Assembly (NCBI RefSeq): GCF_016758255.1
Contig: NZ_QYAD01000002.1
Coordinates: forward strand, 186,001 to 250,000
Direction of reading: 5' to 3'
DNA length: 64,000 bases
DNA from: Leucobacter chromiireducens subsp. chromiireducens
GTDB taxonomy: Bacteria > Actinomycetota > Actinomycetes > Actinomycetales > Microbacteriaceae
The notes under the pieces are model-generated. The model ran no database searches. It saw only the letters and a program-made list of their open reading frames with translations, and was not told where the DNA came from. Shown here piece after piece: positions 32,995-41,348 of this stretch. Within the stretch, counting starts at the first letter, position 1; each line of letters opens with the position of its first letter. A program made the position numbers and the translations under genes.

Positions 32995-34716
32995 ATGACA
33001 GAGCTGCAACAGCTCTCGGGCCCGGTTGTTCTCGGGCTCTTTATTCTCTTCTTCGGCGCGAGCCTCATCATCTCGCTTCGCATCAGCCGGAAGCGTGAGA
33101 ACGCCGACGGCTACATGACCGGCGGAGGCCGCATCGGCTTCGGCATTTCCGCCGCCTCGATGACCGCAACCTGGATTTGGGCTGCATCGATGTACGCCTC
33201 CGCGACCTCCGGCTTCCAGTACGGCCTCTCGGGCCCAATCCACTACGGACTCTGGGGCGCGCTGATGATTCTGCTGATCTACCCCTTCGGGCGGCGGATT
33301 CGGCAGGTTGCGCCGCGTGCGCACACGATCGCGGAGGTGATGTTTGCGCGGCACGGCCGCTCAAGCCAGCTGATGCTCGCGGGCTCCAACGTGCTGGGCA
33401 GTGTGATCAGCCTCACGTCGAACCTTATCGCCGGTGGTGCGCTCATCGACATGCTTTCGCCGTTCACCTTTACGCAGGGCATCATTGCGATCGGCGCTGG
33501 TGTGCTGCTCTACACGCTGTGGGCCGGGTTCCGCGCCTCGGTGCTTACCGACTTCATGCAGGTGCTCTTCATGCTGGGGGCCGTGGTGATCATCATCCCC
33601 GTCGTGTTCTTCGCCGCGGGCGGCCCCGAGCTGTTCGAGACGGGAGCGCATCGCCTCACGCCTCAGCAGGCGAACTTCTTCTCATCGGACGCGTTCTTCA
33701 ACCAGGGCGCGCCCTACATCGCGGCAGTGCTCGCATACGCGATCGGCAACCAGACGATCGCGCAGCGCCTCTTCGCAGTGCGCGAGGACCTCATCAAGAA
33801 GACCTTCGTCACCGCGACGGTCGGCTACGGCGCCACGATCATCGGCATCGGCATGCTCGGCGTGATCGCGCTCTACGCGGGCATTGAGCCCGCGGGCGGC
33901 GACGTGAACAACCTCATCCCGCAGCTGGCGGCCACGTACCTGCCGCCGGCGCTGCTCGCGCTGTTCTTCATCATGATCATCGGCTCGCTCTCGTCGACCG
34001 CGGATGCAGATCTGACCGCGCTCGCGTCGATCGTGATGGCCGACATCTACGGTCAGAACGTGGCGGGGAAGGGGCGCGCGAACCCGCGCACGATGGTGCT
34101 CATCGGGCGCATCACCATGATCGTCGCGGTGACCGCGGGGATCTTCTTCGCGGGATCGCAGCTCAACATTCTCGATCTGCTCGTTTTCGTCGGCGCGCTC
34201 TGGGGCGCGCTGGTGTTTCCCGTGATCGCGAGCTTCTATTGGGATCGCGTCACGAACGCCGCGTTCAGCGTCGCGGTGGTCGCGGCGCTTGCGGCATTCT
34301 TGCCGGTGCGCTTCGAATGGGTTGAGCTGAGCGGGGGCGTGGGGATCCTGAGCGACGTGCTCGCCACCATCGGCATCGGCGTGGTGCTTGGCCTCATGGC
34401 GTTCGGCTTCTTTGGGCGCCGCGTCGCGCTCGTGGTGGGCGTGCTGTCGACGCTCGCGGCAGCGCCGTTCGCGATCGGATTCCTGCACCAGTACCCGGTG
34501 CTTTTGGGATCCCTCGTGGCGTACGCCGTGAGCACGATCGTGTGTGTCGCGCTGACGCTCGCCTCACGGAAGGCGCCGTTCGACTTCGCGCTGATCCGTG
34601 AGCGCACGGGTGACTTCGATCCGATCCCGAACGAGGAAGAGGTCGCTGGCGCCGCCGCGAGCAGCGACCTCACCGCGCCGGGAGCCCCGACCATGGCAGA
34701 AAGGACACACGCATGA
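32995..34716 (+). CDS. Sodium:solute symporter, DUR3 (urea/polyamine)-like
   Basis: 573 residues, about 15 membrane segments. The N-terminal part is close to DUR3-type SSS proteins: ADGYMTGGGRIGFGISAAS, TATWIWAASMYASATSGFQY, GPIHYGLWGA and RAPR-type PRAHTIAEVM. The sodium-site region near segment 8 reads IIGSLSSTADADLTALASIV. DUR3 relatives import urea or polyamines with sodium or protons; the true substrate is not fixed by sequence. The stop overlaps a 45-residue membrane-protein gene that is probably a subunit. No urease genes are in the window. Confidence 0.88.
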   Translation: MTELQQLSGPVVLGLFILFFGASLIISLRISRKRENADGYMTGGGRIGFGISAASMTATWIWAASMYASATSGFQYGLSGPIHYGLWGALMILLIYPFGRRIRQVAPRAHTIAEVMFARHGRSSQLMLAGSNVLGSVISLTSNLIAGGALIDMLSPFTFTQGIIAIGAGVLLYTLWAGFRASVLTDFMQVLFMLGAVVIIIPVVFFAAGGPELFETGAHRLTPQQANFFSSDAFFNQGAPYIAAVLAYAIGNQTIAQRLFAVREDLIKKTFVTATVGYGATIIGIGMLGVIALYAGIEPAGGDVNNLIPQLAATYLPPALLALFFIMIIGSLSSTADADLTALASIVMADIYGQNVAGKGRANPRTMVLIGRITMIVAVTAGIFFAGSQLNILDLLVFVGALWGALVFPVIASFYWDRVTNAAFSVAVVAALAAFLPVRFEWVELSGGVGILSDVLATIGIGVVLGLMAFGFFGRRVALVVGVLSTLAAAPFAIGFLHQYPVLLGSLVAYAVSTIVCVALTLASRKAPFDFALIRERTGDFDPIPNEEEVAGAAASSDLTAPGAPTMAERTHA

Positions 34717-34850
34717 CCTGGAACACCGTATTGCTGACCCTGTACGTGCTGATCTGGCCGGTGCTCGTGGCGGGCACGCTGACGGTGATCGTGCGCGCCT
34801 TTGTGAAGGAGTGGCGCGAGGCGAAGCGCGAGGGGCGCTCCATCATTTAG
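34713..34850 (+). CDS. Transporter small subunit (45-residue membrane microprotein)
   Basis: ATG 34713 overlaps the symporter stop (ATGA). The product has one membrane helix (TVLLTLYVLIWPVLVAGTLT, then VIVRAFVKE) and a basic tail (WREAKREGRSII). Tiny partners of this kind accompany SSS and NSS transporters in actinobacteria, for example MetS with MetP in Corynebacterium. Position, size and overlap make a stabilising subunit the best guess. Confidence 0.75.
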   Translation: MTWNTVLLTLYVLIWPVLVAGTLTVIVRAFVKEWREAKREGRSII

Positions 34851-34894
34851 CAGCGTGCCGCGCTCGGCCCTGGGGGCCGCGGGTGCCGGATCGG

Positions 34895-35437
34895 TTACGC
34901 GATCCGGTGCTCGTGGATCTCGGAGCTGAGCGCGGATCCGTTCACCTCGAGGTACAGCTGGCCCTCGGTGACCGAGACCGTCATCGTATTGCGGCGCTCG
35001 AGCAGCGGCACAATGGAGTCGATGAAGCCAGGATCGAACGAGCGGATCGGGATCTCGGCTGCCGCGTGAATCGTCTTCCCCTGCCAGTTCGGCATGAGGC
35101 GGGCGGGGTGGCGGTGCGTGTAGACGGCCGCTCGGTCGGCGAGCTTGCTGCCGTGGTGGAGGCGCTGCGCGTCAGGAGCGCCGATCTCAATCCAGGCGGT
35201 GATCTGACCGGTGAGATCGCGCACGAGCACGGCGGGTTCGTCGGTATCTGAGACCCCACCCGCAGCGAACGTGATGCCCTCCTCGTACTCGAGGCAGTAG
35301 GCAAGCACGCGGGTGGCGAGGTATGCCGCGGTCTCCGAGGGGTGGCGCGCGGCCCGGAGCTGGAGGTCCTCGTAGACCCCGCGGTCCACGTCCGCCAGTT
35401 GGATGTCGAAGTTGTGGATCGTCGCGCCAATAGCCAT
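34895..35437 (-). CDS. yaeQ: YaeQ family protein
   Basis: 180 residues from ATG 35437. MAIGATIHNFDIQLADVDRG at the start, YCLEYEEGITFAAGGVSDTD and WIEIGAPDAQRLHHGSK are the family's conserved blocks. YaeQ has a PD-(D/E)XK nuclease-like fold; the residues Asp and Glu of the core are kept here (EPAVLVRDL, WIEIG). It was reported as a multicopy suppressor linked to RfaH, but its activity is unsettled. The family is best known from Proteobacteria. TAGGCT lies 8 bases upstream. Confidence 0.85.
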   Translation of the reverse strand: MAIGATIHNFDIQLADVDRGVYEDLQLRAARHPSETAAYLATRVLAYCLEYEEGITFAAGGVSDTDEPAVLVRDLTGQITAWIEIGAPDAQRLHHGSKLADRAAVYTHRHPARLMPNWQGKTIHAAAEIPIRSFDPGFIDSIVPLLERRNTMTVSVTEGQLYLEVNGSALSSEIHEHRIA

Positions 35438-35586
35438 AGTCATCGAGCCTAGTGGGCGGCGCGTCACCCCGGATCCCGATCGAGAAAAGCGATGCGCTGC
35501 CGTGCCCGACGGGTTACGCTCGGCTCACAGGCCTGGGGCTGAGTGTTCCGCCCGATGGCACGCAGGATCGCGAAAGGACCCGCTCG

Positions 35587-36153
35587 ATGACCACCTACCG
35601 CGTCGGCTTTCTCGTCGGCAGTATTTCCTCGACCTCGATCAACCGCAAGCTCTCGCTTGCACTCGCACGGTTGGCGCCGGAAGCAGGCCTCGAGTTCTCG
35701 GAGATCCCGATCGCCGGCCTGCCGTTCTACTCCGCGGATCACGACGCGGACATTCCTACGGCGGCCGCGGAGTTGAAACGCGCCATCGAGGAGGCGGAGG
35801 CCGTGGTCATCGTGACGCCCGAGTACAACCGATCGGTGCCGGGGGTGCTGAAGAACGCGCTCGACACCGCGAGTCGGCCGGGCGGGCAGAACAGCTTCAC
35901 CGGCATCCCGTCGGCGGTGATCGGCGCTTCGGGTGGCCGCATCGGCACGGCCGTCGCCCAGCAGCATCTGCGCTCCATCCTGTCGTTTCTGAACTCGCCG
36001 GAGATGGCGCAGCCGGAGGCGTACATCACCATGCGCGACGGAATGATCACCGACGAGGGCGAGGTGACCGACGAGTCGACCCGCGGCTTCCTGCTGCGGT
36101 GGCTCGAGGCCGTGCACGCGCACGTGGCGCAGGTACGCGGCGACGCAAACTAG
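35587..36153 (+). CDS. NADPH-dependent FMN reductase
   Basis: 188 residues from ATG 35587, with AAAGGA upstream. Flavodoxin-like fold with the FMN loop GSISSTSINRKLS (residues 10-22) and the family signature TPEYNRSVPGVLKNALDTAS near residues 76-95; GGRIGTAVAQQHLR follows. Such cytosolic enzymes reduce quinones, azo dyes, chromate or nitro compounds with NAD(P)H. It converges on the MarR gene, and the two stops share CTAG; no operon partner. Confidence 0.92.
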   Translation: MTTYRVGFLVGSISSTSINRKLSLALARLAPEAGLEFSEIPIAGLPFYSADHDADIPTAAAELKRAIEEAEAVVIVTPEYNRSVPGVLKNALDTASRPGGQNSFTGIPSAVIGASGGRIGTAVAQQHLRSILSFLNSPEMAQPEAYITMRDGMITDEGEVTDESTRGFLLRWLEAVHAHVAQVRGDAN

Positions 36154-36731
36154 TCCGTAGCGCCCGGTTCCTCGTGCGCCCAGTCGAGGTCTGCGATGTC
36201 AATCTCGCGGGTCATGTCGGTGAGGAACCGGGTGACCGCGGCCCGCTCCTCGCTCGTGAGGCGCGCGGCCGCGTGGAACCGCTTCGCGTGCTGCGCGCCC
36301 ACCGTGCGGATCGCCGCCTCGCGCGTCTCGGGGGTGATGCTGATCGCAAAGGCGCGGCGATCCTGCGGGTGAATCGCACGCGAAATGTGGCCGCCACGCT
36401 CCAAGCGGTCGAGGAGCTTCGTTGTGGACGGCGTGGTGATCCCGAGGTGTGTGGCGATTGACCCCGGGGTCGCGATGCCACCCTGATTCTCCGTGACGAT
36501 GAGGAAGTGCAGCGCGCGCATGTCGGTACGGCCCAGCTGCATGTACTTGAGCGAGGCCTCGGAGAGACGATCTTCGGCCTCGCGCAGCGCGCCGAGGGCT
36601 GCCATCAGTGCGCCAATCTCGGTGAGGTCTTCGCCCGACATGCCTCGCCGATCGACCAGTCGGCTCTCCGGATCGTTTCCGGCCACGTCGTACATCCCGG
36701 GGGTGCGGGGGAGTGGCTCGGTCGCAGACAT
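36150..36731 (-). CDS. MarR family regulator
   Basis: 193 residues, longer than usual because of a 40-residue N-terminal tail. The winged helix is clear: LHFLIVTENQGGIATPGSIA, HLGITTPSTTKLLDRLERGG, RAIHPQDRRAFAISITP. It is divergent from an MMPL exporter gene with only 74 bp between starts and an inverted repeat there, so repression of the exporter is the likely job. TAACAT sits 6 bases before ATG 36731. Confidence 0.9.
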   Translation of the reverse strand: MSATEPLPRTPGMYDVAGNDPESRLVDRRGMSGEDLTEIGALMAALGALREAEDRLSEASLKYMQLGRTDMRALHFLIVTENQGGIATPGSIATHLGITTPSTTKLLDRLERGGHISRAIHPQDRRAFAISITPETREAAIRTVGAQHAKRFHAAARLTSEERAAVTRFLTDMTREIDIADLDWAHEEPGATD

Positions 36732-36737
36732 GATGCT

Positions 36738-36743
36738 ATGTTA
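36738..36743 (-). promoter_or_regulatory. -10 box for leaderless marR-type gene
   Basis: Minus-strand TAACAT, then 6 bases, then ATG 36731. Confidence 0.45.
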
Positions 36744-36775
36744 TCCCCACAGATAAATTGTGCTGAGGGTGATTA

Positions 36776-36793
36776 TTAACCCTGGCTAGTTAA
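36776..36793 (+). promoter_or_regulatory. Probable MarR operator
   Basis: TTAAC-N8-GTTAA, a perfect 5-8-5 inverted repeat in AT-rich DNA, directly before the MMPL gene. Size and place suit a MarR dimer. Confidence 0.55.
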
Positions 36794-36805
36794 GTGGGGT
36801 GGGAG

Positions 36806-39013
36806 ATGTCCGCGAACCGGGAACGCACGACACAGCGCGCTGAGCGGGAGTCGTCGGCGAAGCGCTGGCCTACCTGGGCGCGCGTGCTCGTGCCGGCCGC
36901 GCTGATTCTCATTTGGGTCGCCGCCGCGGGCGTGGGGGGCCCGTACTTCGGCAAGGTGAGCGAGGTGTCGTCGAACGACCAAACCACCTACCTGCCGACC
37001 TCCGCGGAGGCCACGCAGGTGCAGCAGCGCCTCGGCGACTTCCGCGACGGCGACGACATTCCCGCCGTCGTCGTGCTGACGCAGCAGGACGCGTTCACGC
37101 CCGAACAGCTCAGCGCGCTGAATGAGGCCGCAGCCGAGCTGCCGGACCGGGTGCCCGGAGTAGGCAAGGGACTCTCCCCGCTTATCCCTTCCGAAGACGG
37201 GCGTGCGGCACAGCTCTTCGTGCCCATCGACAGCGGCGAGGGGCTCCGCGACACCGTGAATGCGGTGGGCGACGAGCTTCGGGCCGTGGCTCCCGCCGGC
37301 GTCGAGGTCTTCGTGACGGGCCCCGCAGGGTTCACCGCCGATCTCGTGAACGGCTTCTCGGGCATCGACGGGATTCTGCTTGGCGTCGCGCTCGCCGCAG
37401 TGTTCGTGATCCTCATCATCGTGTACCGCTCGCTGCTGCTGCCCGTCGCCGTGCTTGGCACGAGCGTCATCGCGCTCACGGCCGCGCTGCTGCTCAACTG
37501 GTGGCTCGCCAAGTGGGGGTTGCTCATGCTCTCGGGCCAGACGCAGGGCATCCTCTTCATCTTGGTCATCGGTGCGGCAACCGACTACTCGCTGCTCTAC
37601 GTGTCTCGGTACCGGGAGGAGCTGCGCCTCGTGCAGGATCGCGGCACCGCGACGTTCCGCGCGCTGAAGGGCTCGCTCGAGCCGATCCTCGCCTCGGGGG
37701 GCACGGTGATCGCAGGTCTGCTCTGCCTGCTGTTGTCCGACCTGAAGTCGAACAGCTCGCTTGGGCCGATCGCGGCGATCGGCATCGTGTTCGCGATGCT
37801 CGCTGCGCTGACTCTCCTGCCCGCAATCCTCTTCGCGTTCGGGCGGGCCGCCTTCTGGCCGAAGCGGCCGAAGTACGAGCCCGAGGTGGTCGCTGCCGAA
37901 CACGGCATCCACGGCGGGGTGTGGGCGAAGCTCGCCGGCTGGATCAAGCGCCGCCACCGCCCCATCTGGATCGCTACGGCACTCGTGCTTGCGGTCGGCG
38001 TGGTCGGTGCGTCGCAGCTCGACGCGAGCGGCGTGCCCCAATCGGACCTCGTGCTGGGTGCGTCCGAGGCTCGCGATGGCCAGCAGGCGCTTGGCGAACA
38101 CTTCCCGGGTGGCTCGGGCAGCCCGGTCATGGTGATCACGCCGGAGAGCGAGCTGCAGGCGACGGCGGACACGCTCCTCGCCCAGTCCGGCATCGAGAGC
38201 GTGAGCGTCACCGCGCAGGACTCGGTGAGTGGCACCCTGCCGGTCACCGCAGACGGGATCGGGCAGGCCGGCCCGCCTGGAATGCCGGGCGCCGCAGCGC
38301 CGCAGCCCACCGTTGCTGACGGCGACGTGTTGCTGCAGGCCACGCTCTCGGACGCGGCAGACTCGGACGCGGCGGGGGAGACGGTGCGCGATCTCCGCGC
38401 GGCGCTCGCCGATTCAGTACCGGCGGCGCTGGTCGGCGGCGTCACGGCCACCGCGATCGACACGAACGATGCGTCGATCCACGACCGTACGCTCATCATT
38501 CCGATCGTGCTGCTCGTCATCACGCTGATTCTGATGCTCCTGCTGCGCTCGCTCGTCGCCCCGCTGCTGCTCGTCGCGACGACCGTGCTCTCCTTCGGCA
38601 CCGCGCTCGGGGTGGCGGGCTGGCTCTTCACCCACGTCTTCAAGTTCCCGGGAGCCGACCCCGCGGTGCCGCTCTACAGCTTCGTGTTCCTCGTGGCGCT
38701 CGGCATCGACTACAACATCTTCCTCATGACGCGCGTGCGCGAGGAGTCGCTCGCGCACGGCACCCGCCAGGGCGTGCTGCGCGGGCTGTCGATCACGGGC
38801 GGGGTCATCACCTCGGCTGGGCTCGTGCTCGCGGCGACGTTCGCCGCGCTCTCCGTGATCCCAATCCTGTTCCTCGTGCAGATCGCATTTATTGTTGCCT
38901 TCGGTGTGCTGCTCGACACCTTCATCGTGCGCTCGCTGCTCGTTCCGGCGCTCAGCTACGACATCGGCCGCGCGATCTGGTGGCCGTCGAAGCTCGCCCG
39001 CGGGGAACGCTAA
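36806..39013 (+). CDS. MMPL family (RND-type) exporter
   Basis: 735 residues from ATG 36806; GTG 36794 is an alternative. Two halves, each with one membrane segment, an outer domain and five more segments. Proton-relay regions are GAATDYSLLYVSRYREEL in the first half and LGIDYNIFLMTRVREES in the second, the paired Asp-Tyr motifs of MMPL proteins. Relatives export lipids, siderophores or drugs. Control by the divergent MarR protein points to stress or drug response rather than housekeeping. The stop overlaps the convergent ABC ATPase stop by four bases. Confidence 0.9.
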   Translation: MSANRERTTQRAERESSAKRWPTWARVLVPAALILIWVAAAGVGGPYFGKVSEVSSNDQTTYLPTSAEATQVQQRLGDFRDGDDIPAVVVLTQQDAFTPEQLSALNEAAAELPDRVPGVGKGLSPLIPSEDGRAAQLFVPIDSGEGLRDTVNAVGDELRAVAPAGVEVFVTGPAGFTADLVNGFSGIDGILLGVALAAVFVILIIVYRSLLLPVAVLGTSVIALTAALLLNWWLAKWGLLMLSGQTQGILFILVIGAATDYSLLYVSRYREELRLVQDRGTATFRALKGSLEPILASGGTVIAGLLCLLLSDLKSNSSLGPIAAIGIVFAMLAALTLLPAILFAFGRAAFWPKRPKYEPEVVAAEHGIHGGVWAKLAGWIKRRHRPIWIATALVLAVGVVGASQLDASGVPQSDLVLGASEARDGQQALGEHFPGGSGSPVMVITPESELQATADTLLAQSGIESVSVTAQDSVSGTLPVTADGIGQAGPPGMPGAAAPQPTVADGDVLLQATLSDAADSDAAGETVRDLRAALADSVPAALVGGVTATAIDTNDASIHDRTLIIPIVLLVITLILMLLLRSLVAPLLLVATTVLSFGTALGVAGWLFTHVFKFPGADPAVPLYSFVFLVALGIDYNIFLMTRVREESLAHGTRQGVLRGLSITGGVITSAGLVLAATFAALSVIPILFLVQIAFIVAFGVLLDTFIVRSLLVPALSYDIGRAIWWPSKLARGER

Positions 39014-40542
39014 GCGGAGCCGCTCACGCCAGTCGCGGCGAGCAGCTCGCGCGTGAACTCGTGTTGCGGGGACCGGAACACCTGCTCGGTCGGCCCCTCC
39101 TCGATAACGCTGCCGTCGCGCATGATGAGTGTGCGGTCGGCCACCGCGCGCACGGCGGCGAGATCGTGAGACACGAAGACGAGCGCCACGTGCTCGCGCT
39201 CCTGCAACTTCCGAAGGAGCGCGAGGATGCCCGCCTGCGTGGCCATGTCGAGCGCGGAGACGGGCTCATCACACACGAGCACATCGGGCCGCGCGGCGAG
39301 CGCGCGCGCAATCGCCACTCGCTGTCGCTGGCCCCCGGAGAGCGACACGGGGCGGCGTCGCAGCAGCTTGGGATCAAGGCCCACCGTACGCAGCAGCTCG
39401 GCGGGGGTGCGCTGCGCGCCAGATGAGGTCTGGTCGGGCCGGATCGACGCGGCGATGATGCGTTCCACGCGCCACCGCGGATCGAATGTGGCGAGCGGAT
39501 CCTGCGGGATGAGCCGCGCCCGGGGCGGAGGATCTGCCTGCGCGAGTGCGCCAGAGTCTGGCCGCTCGGCCCCAGCGAGCACGCGCGCGAGGGTCGTCTT
39601 TCCCGCTCCAGACTCGCCGACCACCCCGAGTGCTTCGCCGGCGCGCAGGGTGAGCGAGACACTGCGCAGCCCGGTCGTGCCGCCCGCGGGCGCCGGGAAG
39701 AGCCGGCTCACTTCGGTCAGTGTGATGAGTTCGCGGCCCGGCCGTGGTGGCGGGCCCGGCTTCGCCCCGCGCGGAATTGCTGCGACGAGCGCCCGCCCCG
39801 CCGGGGTGCTTGGCCGTGCGAGGAACTCTGCGCTGGGCGCGCACTCCACGATGCGCCCGGCCTCGAGCACCGCCACGCGGTTGGCCACGCGAGCGACTGC
39901 GCCGAGATCGTGGCTGATCAGCAGCACGCCCGTGCCGGCATCGCGGATGCCGCTGAGATGATCGAGCACGCGCGCCGCGGTCGCTGAGTCGAGCGCGGTG
40001 GTGGGCTCGTCGGCGATGAGGAGCGGCGGCTGAGCGGCCAGGGCAGCGGCGATCAGCGCACGCTGCCGCATGCCGCCCGAGAGCTCTCCGGGGCGCTGCA
40101 CGAGCCGTGCCTCGGCGTCTGGCAGGCCGGCGGCCTGCAGAGCAGCGATCACTGCGGCGCGGCGCTCGGCCCCGCGTACCCCGCGGAGTGCGAGCGCCTC
40201 GCCGACCTCGGCGCCGATCGTGCGCAGCGGATCGAGCGACTGCAACGCGTCCTGCAGCACGAGGCCGACGGTAGCGCCGCGGATGCCGCGCCACTGGCGC
40301 TGGGTGGCGCGCCGCACGTCACGCCCGGCGACGCGCAGTGTGGTCGCCTCCACATGCCAGCGCGGGCTCGCCTGCGTCAGGCCGAGCAGCGTGCGTGCGA
40401 GCACGGACTTTCCCGCGCCGGATGAGCCGACGACGGCGAGGCACTCGCCCGGCGCGACGGTGAGCTCGAGTTCGGTGAGTACGCGTGCGCCGCCGGGTGC
40501 GGTGACGCTGAGTCCAGTGGTGTCGAGCAGGGGGATCGTCAT
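39010..40542 (-). CDS. Fused double ATPase (DppDF-like), system 3
   Basis: 510 residues from ATG 40542. Domain 1: Walker A GSSGAGKSV near residue 40, LSGGMRQR near 160, LLIADEPTTALD; H-loop LISHDL. Domain 2: GESGAGKTT near 315, LSGGQRQR near 410, VLVCDEPVSALD; H-loop FVSHDL. The linker is short and Pro-rich. Shorter than the ATPases of systems 1 and 2 because the family tails are reduced. The start overlaps the permease stop (ATGA). Last gene of the third importer operon. Confidence 0.92.
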   Translation of the reverse strand: MTIPLLDTTGLSVTAPGGARVLTELELTVAPGECLAVVGSSGAGKSVLARTLLGLTQASPRWHVEATTLRVAGRDVRRATQRQWRGIRGATVGLVLQDALQSLDPLRTIGAEVGEALALRGVRGAERRAAVIAALQAAGLPDAEARLVQRPGELSGGMRQRALIAAALAAQPPLLIADEPTTALDSATAARVLDHLSGIRDAGTGVLLISHDLGAVARVANRVAVLEAGRIVECAPSAEFLARPSTPAGRALVAAIPRGAKPGPPPRPGRELITLTEVSRLFPAPAGGTTGLRSVSLTLRAGEALGVVGESGAGKTTLARVLAGAERPDSGALAQADPPPRARLIPQDPLATFDPRWRVERIIAASIRPDQTSSGAQRTPAELLRTVGLDPKLLRRRPVSLSGGQRQRVAIARALAARPDVLVCDEPVSALDMATQAGILALLRKLQEREHVALVFVSHDLAAVRAVADRTLIMRDGSVIEEGPTEQVFRSPQHEFTRELLAATGVSGSA

Positions 40543-41348
40543 GCGAGCTCCGCTCCACGCGCGAGGCGGCGGCCCAGCACGGTGAGCCCGGCCGCCGTGC
40601 ACACGATCGCGAGGCCCGGCCCCACGGTCATCCACCATGCGGAGGTGAGGTACACGCGGCCCGCGTTGAGCATGGCGCCCCACTCGGGGGCCGGCGGCTC
40701 GGTGCCGAGTCCGAGGAAGCCGAGCGCAGACACCCACACGATCGCCTGACCCACGCCGAGTGTGGCCGCAGACACGAGCGGCCACAGGGTGTTTGGTGCG
40801 ATGTGCCGCACGAGGAGACGTGCGGGCGAAACCCCGTCGAGCCGGGCCCACTCGACGTAGCCGCTCTGCGCAACCCCGCGCACGCGCGCTCGGAGCATGC
40901 GGGCGTAGCCGGGCACGGTGGCGATCCCAATCGCGAGGATCGCTGCGGTGGGGCCGCTTCCGAGCACCGCGATGAAGAGCAGCGCCATCACGAGAGTGGG
41001 GAGCGCGAACAGCACCTCGAAGAGCCGGCCAAGCGCCGAGTCGACCACACGCGGGCCGAGCCCCGCGAGGAAGCCGAGCAGCGCGCCTGCGCCGATGCCA
41101 ATGCCGGTGGCGGCGAACCCGATGCCGACGGAGGCGCCGGCGCCGTGCACCACGCGCGTTGCGACATCGCGACCCGACTCGTCGGTGCCGAGCGGGTGCG
41201 CGAGCGACGGCGCTTGGAACGCCTCGGCCGGGTGAATCGCGAGGGGGTCGCCGGGTGCGATCAGCCCCGGGGCGACGACGGCGATCAGGGCGAGGGCGAG
41301 CAGGAGCAGGCTGGCGTACTCGGGCACGCGCAGGCGCGGCGGGGTCAT
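40539..41348 (-). CDS. Peptide/nickel-type ABC permease (DppC-like), system 3
   Basis: 269 residues, six membrane segments. LAHPLGTDESGRDVATRVVH after the first segment and the EAA loop EWARLDGVSPARLLVRHIAP identify the DppC/NikC type. It lacks the long N- and C-terminal tails of the system 1 and 2 counterparts. Overlaps its neighbours by four bases on each side. Confidence 0.9.
   Translation of the reverse strand: MTPPRLRVPEYASLLLLALALIAVVAPGLIAPGDPLAIHPAEAFQAPSLAHPLGTDESGRDVATRVVHGAGASVGIGFAATGIGIGAGALLGFLAGLGPRVVDSALGRLFEVLFALPTLVMALLFIAVLGSGPTAAILAIGIATVPGYARMLRARVRGVAQSGYVEWARLDGVSPARLLVRHIAPNTLWPLVSAATLGVGQAIVWVSALGFLGLGTEPPAPEWGAMLNAGRVYLTSAWWMTVGPGLAIVCTAAGLTVLGRRLARGAELA

Noticed and set aside
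33682-34488. Minus-strand frame rich in Asp, Glu, Arg and His opposite the symporter
   Set aside because: Typical antisense of a membrane-protein gene.
34861-34882. Short hairpin CGGCCC-TGG-GGGCCG after the microprotein gene
   Set aside because: Only six pairs and no T-run; too weak to call a terminator in DNA this rich in GC.
36781-38101. Minus-strand frame of 441 residues opposite the MMPL gene
   Set aside because: Shadow; highly charged low-complexity sequence without a domain.
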